Below are positions 1-7,398 of a DNA stretch of 7,398 nucleotides, one piece after another. Both the position numbers and the translations under genes were made by a program. How positions within the stretch are numbered: position 1 is the stretch's first letter; every line of letters starts with the position of its first letter. The notes below the pieces were generated by a model. The model had not been told where the DNA came from. It saw only the letters and a program-made list of their open reading frames with translations, and made no database searches. Source of the stretch: Mailhella sp. (GTDB taxonomy: Bacteria > Desulfobacterota > Desulfovibrionia > Desulfovibrionales > Desulfovibrionaceae); assembly GCA_017522745.1 (NCBI GenBank), contig JAFWYI010000234.1:1-7398 (forward strand), in the 5' to 3' direction.

Positions 1-1756
<1,756 letters not shown>

Positions 1757-1783
1757 TCGAATACCGTAGCGATAGCATGTTCC

Positions 1784-1820
1784 CGCCCCGGAGTTCTGAG
1801 GAATTCCGGGGCGTTTTTTT
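1784..1820 (+). terminator. Intrinsic terminator of secA
   Basis: A 13-bp stem pairs 1784-1796 with 1801-1813, including one G-U pair (1793 with 1804). It is closed by a 4-nt TGAG loop and followed directly by seven T (1814-1820). It begins 27 nt after the secA stop. The stem is GC-rich at its base, and the U-tract exists only on the plus strand, so it is oriented for secA. Confidence 0.95.
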
Positions 1821-1910
1821 GTCCTACCGGCGGCAGGATGAGGCGAAGGTTCGTTTCGCGTGTTTCTCTCGCTTGACTGGATTCCTGCATGAGATGAGCC
1901 ACAGGACAAG

Positions 1911-1944
1911 AAAAGCCCCGCGAGTCGCGTGACTGGCGGGGCTT
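1911..1944 (-). terminator. Intrinsic terminator of pyrG
   Basis: The stem pairs 1913-1921 with 1936-1944 (9 bp). A G-G mismatch follows (1922/1935), then 4 more bp (1923-1926 with 1931-1934) around a 4-nt loop. Read on the minus strand it ends in TTTTCTTG and lies 19 nt past the pyrG stop. Together with the secA terminator it separates two convergent genes. The 90 bases between the two hairpins hold nothing else that I can support. Confidence 0.88.
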
Positions 1945-1963
1945 CTTGTGAACAGGTCTTATC

Positions 1964-3621
<1,658 letters not shown>

Positions 3622-3712
3622 AAAGAAGAATTAGAGGCGTTAGTGGTTCAGGCGCGTTTCTTCAGCGGCGAAACGTCAATAAATCACTCCGTTGGAGCAA
3701 TGCGCCTTTTCA

Positions 3713-3741
3713 CTTATACGTGATAGCCTTTTCGTTGAAAA
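3713..3741 (-). promoter_or_regulatory. Candidate sigma-70 promoter of pyrG
   Basis: On the minus strand TTTTCA (3741-3736, 4/6 to the -35 consensus) is followed after exactly 17 nt by TATAAG (3718-3713, 5/6 to the -10 consensus). Transcription would start near 3706 and give a leader of about 100 nt. The leader contains a modest 6-bp inverted repeat (3655-3660 with 3670-3675). It has no terminator/antiterminator pair and no G-run at the predicted start, so the CTP-sensing attenuation known for Firmicute pyrG is not visible. Confidence 0.5.
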
Positions 3742-3754
3742 GCGCTAAATCGAC

Positions 3755-4010
3755 CTCGGAAAAAATTTTTTCATGACTTGGGGAGCAAATATCTCCGGGA
3801 AAAACGGTGGAAGACGCATCTATTTTTTGGATGATCGGCCGTAATTTTTTACCGGGAAGGGGTAGCCTGAGAAAGACATGCATAAGCGTTCAGGAAAAAA
3901 GTTTTGACGAATATCATGATAAAAATAATATATTATAACTAATTATGATTTTTCCTTGGAAGCCGTGAACGAAAAAATCGCACGGGGATGAAAAAAATCG
4001 GTATTTTTTA
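3755..4010. other. AT-rich, A/T-tract-laden intergenic segment upstream of the structured RNA
   Basis: This gene-free stretch contrasts with the GC-rich surroundings. It carries many A or T tracts: A6T6 at 3760-3771, then tracts near 3823, 3845, 3895, 3921, 3949, 3971, 3991 and 4004, plus an almost pure A/T patch at 3920-3947. Such tracts bend DNA, bind nucleoid proteins, and act as UP elements for nearby promoters. The tracts crowd together toward the TTGACA at 4011, which suggests they serve that promoter. I see no ORF, tRNA or transposon end here. Confidence 0.6.
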
Positions 4011-4039
4011 TTGACAATGAATACTGTTTTCAATAAGGT
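4011..4039 (+). promoter_or_regulatory. Candidate promoter of the structured RNA, overlapping an inverted repeat
   Basis: A perfect -35 hexamer TTGACA (4011-4016) is followed after 17 nt by TAAGGT (4034-4039), a poor -10 (3/6). T and A tracts just upstream could act as an UP element. A 7-bp inverted repeat, TTATTGA (4008-4014) and TCAATAA (4030-4036), spans the promoter and could be an operator. Predicted start is near 4046. The weak -10 is the main doubt: the promoter may need an activator or lie elsewhere in the AT-rich segment. Confidence 0.45.
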
Positions 4040-4045
4040 GATTTC

Positions 4046-4871
4046 AACAGCAACGCAGAACAGCGGCGAAAGCCGAAGTTTTTTGAAAAGTGAAGAGTGT
4101 TCGAATCAGCCAGCACAGAGCAGGGCAGTCATATAACCTCCCCCTCCACCGTCTGACGACGGCTTGACTCCGGTTATGCTCCCGGAGAACGTCAGGCGGT
4201 AAAATTTCCGCGAATACGAAGTTCGCAGCAAATTGGGATGCAAGCGGTTTGCATCCTGACTGAGCGAGTCTCAGTCTCCTGGTGCGGCGAGGGACGTTCC
4301 TCAGAACGAGGGGCGGCCCGAATCTGCAGCCACTTCCCGGCTTTTCGTCGGGATCCCATTCGCCATGACAGTCACGGAATGGATCCGAGCCATCCGTGGT
4401 TCTCCACAGGCGCGCCATCTAGCGATAGTGAAGCGGCCTTTTCAGGGTGCTTATCCGAGAAAGCGCTCTACGCCGACCATGTGTCTGCATGAGTCGGCAA
4501 AATTTCTCTGCCATCGAGGCGGATCATGGGGTATCCCATATCTTTTTCGCCATGACTTCTGTCGGAGTCAGATCTCCGGCAGTGGTAATCCTCCTCCGCA
4601 TTGCCGATATGAGTCCATACATATCGGCAGAATTTGCCCCGGGAAGGGCTTGCTTCCCACCCGCCGAAAGCGACTTTTCGGCCACATTTTGTCCTGCATC
4701 GCTCTGTTCCTCCGCAAGACGGGACAGACGCCTCCTGGCAATGCGCGGCAGAGAGACGGGAAACTCTGCCGCGCAAAAAAGAACACCTTCCAGATATTTA
4801 CACGCACTCCTCTCCTGCTTGATGCATCCACTCCGAGAAAAGACCGCCGACATTTCTGCCGGCGGTCTTTT
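4046..4871 (+). ncRNA. Putative large structured non-coding RNA (about 830 nt, family not recognised)
   Basis: No ORF here is credible, but the plus strand folds into tandem local hairpins. Stems (5' arm/3' arm): 4064-4067/4072-4075 with a GAAA loop; 4148-4157/4191-4200 enclosing 4168-4173/4182-4187; 4203-4207/4230-4234 plus 4210-4214/4222-4226; 4235-4243/4249-4257; 4258-4264/4270-4276; 4295-4299/4304-4308; 4335-4341/4347-4353; 4356-4361/4377-4382; 4387-4392/4397-4402; 4408-4421/4426-4439 with a GCGA loop and small bulges; 4444-4452/4461-4469; 4472-4481/4488-4498 with a bulged A; 4507-4512/4518-4523; 4526-4530/4535-4539; 4559-4567/4574-4582; 4601-4611/4620-4630; 4641-4646/4653-4658; 4663-4670/4675-4682; 4688-4696/4720-4728; 4742-4753/4764-4775; and the terminator. 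By hand count about half of 4148-4775 is paired. Several stems contain G-U pairs that are pairable only on this strand. The architecture recalls the large ornate bacterial RNAs (OLE, GOLLD, ROOL), but I cannot match it to any of them. Function unknown. Confidence 0.72.
4838..4871. terminator. Bidirectional terminator between the structured RNA and addB
   Basis: A perfect 12-bp stem pairs 4838-4849 with 4860-4871 around a 10-nt loop. It starts with AAAA and ends with TTTT, so it works in both directions. On the plus strand it would end the structured RNA; on the minus strand it begins 1 nt after the addB-like stop codon. Confidence 0.93.
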
Positions 4872-4872
4872 C

Positions 4873-7398
4873 TTATATGTGCGTTTGCGGGAGCTGGGAA
4901 CATGTGCCCGAGTAGGGGCATCGTTTGCACCGGTCGGATGGATGAGGCTCGAAGGACACCGCTGTGGCCATGTGACGCAGTACGAAACTGAGAAGTTCCG
5001 GTATGCGTTGTTCGATGATGGTCTGGCGCGTCTCCTGATCTGCCTCTTCTCCCAGAAGCGAGAGTTCTTCCCCTTTTTCCGCAAGCTGTACCCATGCGGC
5101 ATCGGCCAGATCGCTGAGGCGGAGGAGATTGGCGTTCTGTGCAGCATGCCCGCAGATATAGAGATAGCAGGGGAGCTGGAGGCTGGGCAGAGCGTCGGCC
5201 AGTTCCTGAAGAGGATCGTCCTGCCCGGGGATCCATTCCCTCATGGCCTGCCACAGGGGCTCGTCGTACCAGAAGGAGGCCCGGGGGGCAGGGCTCGTGC
5301 GCCCGCTTTTGTAGTCGAGGATGACCAGTCCTTCTTCCCGGCGGTCCAGTCTGTCTATCGTGCCGCTCAGCTCAAAACGGCGTTCCCCCAGATCCAGACA
5401 GGCGGAGACTTTCTGTTCGAGCTGAAGTATCTCCGTATGTTCCGGTTGATGCTGCAGGAAATCCCTGAGCCGTTTGGGGCCCGCGGCTTCCAGCATGAAG
5501 CGGCTTTGCGGCGGCAGGCTGTCGCCAAGACCGCTTTTGATCATTTCTTCCTTGAAGAGCTGGGTAATCTGTTCCGGCTGTATGTCTCCGGGCGACAGAC
5601 TCTTGCCTACGTAGGGGGCAAAGGCTCTCTGCAGGACCTTGTGGAGCATATCGCCGACGGCGGCATGATCGTCACCCTCGGGGACTTCATCCTGTTTTCG
5701 CAAGGTGCATACGTGCTTATGGAAAAAGCGAACAGGGCAGGAAAGGTAGTCGTCCAGCCGCGAAGGCGAAAGCGGCTGACGGAGCAGGAAGTCCATCCGG
5801 GTGTTGATATCCTTTGTACGCGGGATAGGGGCTTGAAGCGTGGCTGGCGGAACTGCCATGGGGAAAGATGCCGCCTTGAGTGGTCCTTCCCCCGGCGAGA
5901 GGCGTTTGCCGCTTCGCTGTTCGACACGCCAGATGGCTTCTTCCACGAAACGTGAACGCTGTTTCTTGCCGTCCATGACGCCAGACTGTACGCCTTCCTG
6001 CCAGAACAGATAGACTTCTCTGGCCCCGGCAATGAGGCGATGGAAGGTATGCGCGGCCAGCATGTCGCGGCGGCTGTTGTCTGGCAGGCCGAGCATGTCG
6101 CGCAGGCTGTCCGGTAAAAGGGGATCGTGAGCGGGCGCGCCGGGCAGAGCGTCTTCGGTGAGGTCGAGCATATAGACCCGGTCGAAGCGCAGGAGGCGGG
6201 TTTCCAGCATGCCGAGTATCTGGAGGCCGGTAAGCGGATCGGCTTCGAAGGGGACTCGCTGTTCCGCGAGAGCCTGACGGAGGATGGTGAAAAGCGAATC
6301 CAGAGACAGGCGTTCCTGAGTCAGGGCATTGTCCGAAAGTTCAGGGATGACGTTCTGCATGAGCCGGGCAAGGCATTCCGCATCCAGCGGGAAATGAGGC
6401 CAGATGTGTCGGCCATGCACCAGCAGGAGCTGACACAGCGCACGAAGGCGTTCGGCAAGGGCTTCAAGGCTGGGGATGTCGCGCCAGTCAGTCACGAGTA
6501 CACGGATGGTATTTTCGAGCAGAGCCTCATGCTCTTTCGTGAGTCCCTCCAGCGGAGGACGTTCATCAAGCGCGCCGAGCGTTTCGTCAAGAACATCGTT
6601 GGCCAGATCTGCGGCGTCCACCATGCGGGAACCTTTCCTCAGGGTGCCTTCCATGAAGGAAAGCAGCGGGCGGAGCGGCTGCGGATCCGCGTGAGGAGAA
6701 AGATCGTCAGGCAGATCGTCGAAGTCGTCTTCGGTCGCGTTATCCACGCAGAGCATGCGGACATAGGGATGGCGTAGGAGATCCATAAGCGGCTTCCAGC
6801 GTACACGTCCCTGTCCATCCATACTTTCCCGTACCTGCAGGATACGCTCTATGAGGCGCGCCAGAAGAGAGCGTTCCAGAGGATAGCCCAGCGAGATATT
6901 GATATTTTTTTCGGGGATGTGGTGCAGGGTGGGCATGAGCAGGGAGTCATGCGAGATGACCACGGCCCGGCTTTCGTCTTCGTGTGGCGACTCGATGAGT
7001 TCCCGTCGCAGTTCCTGAAGCTGGGAATGGAGGTCATAGCCGGCAAAGAAACGGACGTTCGGTTCCGGGCGGAGGCTTTCGCCCATGAGAACAGAACGGG
7101 CCTTCCAGCGCCGTATCCATGCCTGATGTTCCCCGCAGCTCCAATGTGCGCGGTTTTCGAGAAGGGCAGGGTCCGTATGCAGGCATACGTGGGCTCCACG
7201 CTTCCAGAGGTAGCGGAACAGTCTGTCCTGCGACTCCGTGAGGCGCACGAAACCTGCGATGATGACGACCTTGCCCTGAAGTTTGAGCGGGAGGTCAGGA
7301 TCGGCCCCGGCCAGCAGGGCGGCACGCTGGGATTCCAGACCGGCAGTACTCAGGCCGCGACCCACCAGACGGGTACGGTAGTCGTTCTGGATGGAGCG
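4873..7398 (-). CDS. addB: AddB-like helicase-nuclease subunit (PD-(D/E)XK, iron-sulfur; 5' end outside the window)
   Basis: AddB pairs with AddA in the RecBCD-like complex that resects double-strand DNA breaks for recombination. The frame is open to the window edge, so a GTG at 7365 is not the real start; 841 residues are visible. Numbering from the first full codon, the helicase-like part includes a VVIIAGF strand (about 44-50) and NISLGYPL (about 166-173). The C-terminal RecB-type nuclease runs from about 545 on. It has His586 in VGDMLHKVL, Asp682 in SGTIDRLD, the catalytic Asp695-Tyr-Lys697 of ILDYKSG, and the Q-x3-Y motif Gln741/Tyr745. The four AddB-type cysteines that hold a 4Fe-4S cluster are all present: Cys554 (YLSCPVRFF) and, near the end, Cys824-x2-Cys827-x5-Cys833. 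So the nuclease looks active. A terminator follows the stop by 1 nt, making this the last gene of its unit; any partner addA must lie upstream or elsewhere. A generic PD-(D/E)XK helicase-nuclease is the alternative name. Confidence 0.88.
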   Translation of the reverse strand, partial: RSIQNDYRTRLVGRGLSTAGLESQRAALLAGADPDLPLKLQGKVVIIAGFVRLTESQDRLFRYLWKRGAHVCLHTDPALLENRAHWSCGEHQAWIRRWKARSVLMGESLRPEPNVRFFAGYDLHSQLQELRRELIESPHEDESRAVVISHDSLLMPTLHHIPEKNINISLGYPLERSLLARLIERILQVRESMDGQGRVRWKPLMDLLRHPYVRMLCVDNATEDDFDDLPDDLSPHADPQPLRPLLSFMEGTLRKGSRMVDAADLANDVLDETLGALDERPPLEGLTKEHEALLENTIRVLVTDWRDIPSLEALAERLRALCQLLLVHGRHIWPHFPLDAECLARLMQNVIPELSDNALTQERLSLDSLFTILRQALAEQRVPFEADPLTGLQILGMLETRLLRFDRVYMLDLTEDALPGAPAHDPLLPDSLRDMLGLPDNSRRDMLAAHTFHRLIAGAREVYLFWQEGVQSGVMDGKKQRSRFVEEAIWRVEQRSGKRLSPGEGPLKAASFPMAVPPATLQAPIPRTKDINTRMDFLLRQPLSPSRLDDYLSCPVRFFHKHVCTLRKQDEVPEGDDHAAVGDMLHKVLQRAFAPYVGKSLSPGDIQPEQITQLFKEEMIKSGLGDSLPPQSRFMLEAAGPKRLRDFLQHQPEHTEILQLEQKVSACLDLGERRFELSGTIDRLDRREEGLVILDYKSGRTSPAPRASFWYDEPLWQAMREWIPGQDDPLQELADALPSLQLPCYLYICGHAAQNANLLRLSDLADAAWVQLAEKGEELSLLGEEADQETRQTIIEQRIPELLSFVLRHMATAVSFEPHPSDRCKRCPYSGTCSQLPQTHI

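Noticed and set aside
4008..4036. Fur box over the candidate RNA promoter
   Set aside because: The two half-sites are spaced too widely and match the 7-1-7 Fur pattern poorly, so I leave it as an unassigned inverted repeat.
4096..4108. TTCGAAT motif resembling a tRNA T-loop, possible tRNA remnant or attachment site
   Set aside because: The flanks do not form a T-stem, and there is no acceptor stem or CCA.
4017..4136. Plus-strand 39-codon ORF starting inside the candidate promoter
   Set aside because: No Shine-Dalgarno, start overlaps the -35/-10 spacer, and no recognisable peptide motif.
4568..4699. Minus-strand 43-codon ORF with GGAGG 9 nt before its ATG
   Set aside because: The ribosome-site-like GGAGG is just the complement of a CCTCC patch, and the whole ORF lies in stems that fold better on the plus strand. 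The peptide shows no recognisable feature. A small protein cannot be fully excluded.
4148..4775. Hairpin array as CRISPR or REP/palindromic repeat cluster
   Set aside because: The stems all differ in sequence, length and spacing, with no repeated unit and no cas gene.
4365..5955. Long plus-strand open frames (4365-4991 and 4447-5955) across the hairpin region into addB
   Set aside because: They start in hairpin sequence and run antisense through the addB-like gene and its terminator. The translations look random.

Overview
The window holds the 3' end of secA (plus strand), a complete CTP synthase gene pyrG (minus strand), a 1.27-kb stretch with no credible protein gene, and the 3' part of an addB-like nuclease gene (minus strand). 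The moderate GC content, the GC-rich codon use, and the flavour of the SecA and AddB-like proteins suggest a Gram-negative deltaproteobacterial (Desulfovibrionales-like) chromosome. That placement is an inference, because there is no rRNA or species marker here.

Layout. At 1-1756 lies the C-terminal two thirds of the preprotein translocase ATPase SecA, ending in an intact zinc-binding SEC-C tail. It is followed by a very good intrinsic terminator. At 1911-1944 a second terminator, pointing the other way, closes pyrG (1964-3607). secA and pyrG are therefore convergent and separately insulated. pyrG has its own Shine-Dalgarno and a plausible promoter. From about 3750 to 4010 the DNA is AT-rich and carries many A and T tracts. 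It ends at a perfect -35 hexamer (TTGACA, 4011). From about 4046 to 4871 there is no convincing ORF, but nearly every stretch folds into a local hairpin, and the last one is a 12-bp bidirectional terminator. That terminator sits 1 nt from the stop codon of the addB-like gene (4873-7398, minus, running off the window).

Two observations stand out. (1) The pyrG product keeps the whole amidoligase active site, but its glutaminase domain has lost all three catalytic residues: the nucleophile is Ser384 instead of Cys, and the usual His and Glu are Ala520 and Gln522. The oxyanion-hole glycine is also changed, to Asp356. It looks like a CTP synthase that cannot use glutamine and must take free ammonia or a donated amine. 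(2) The 4046-4871 region looks like an undescribed large structured non-coding RNA of about 830 nt, read on the plus strand. It has some twenty hairpins that tile end to end, G-U wobbles that are good only on the plus strand, GNRA tetraloops, and unpaired linkers rich in CCUCC. I cannot assign it to a known RNA family by eye.

The genes are otherwise housekeeping functions (protein export, pyrimidine nucleotide synthesis, double-strand-break repair) with no obvious shared pathway. The structured RNA is divergent from pyrG and convergent with addB, so it is probably an independent transcription unit.
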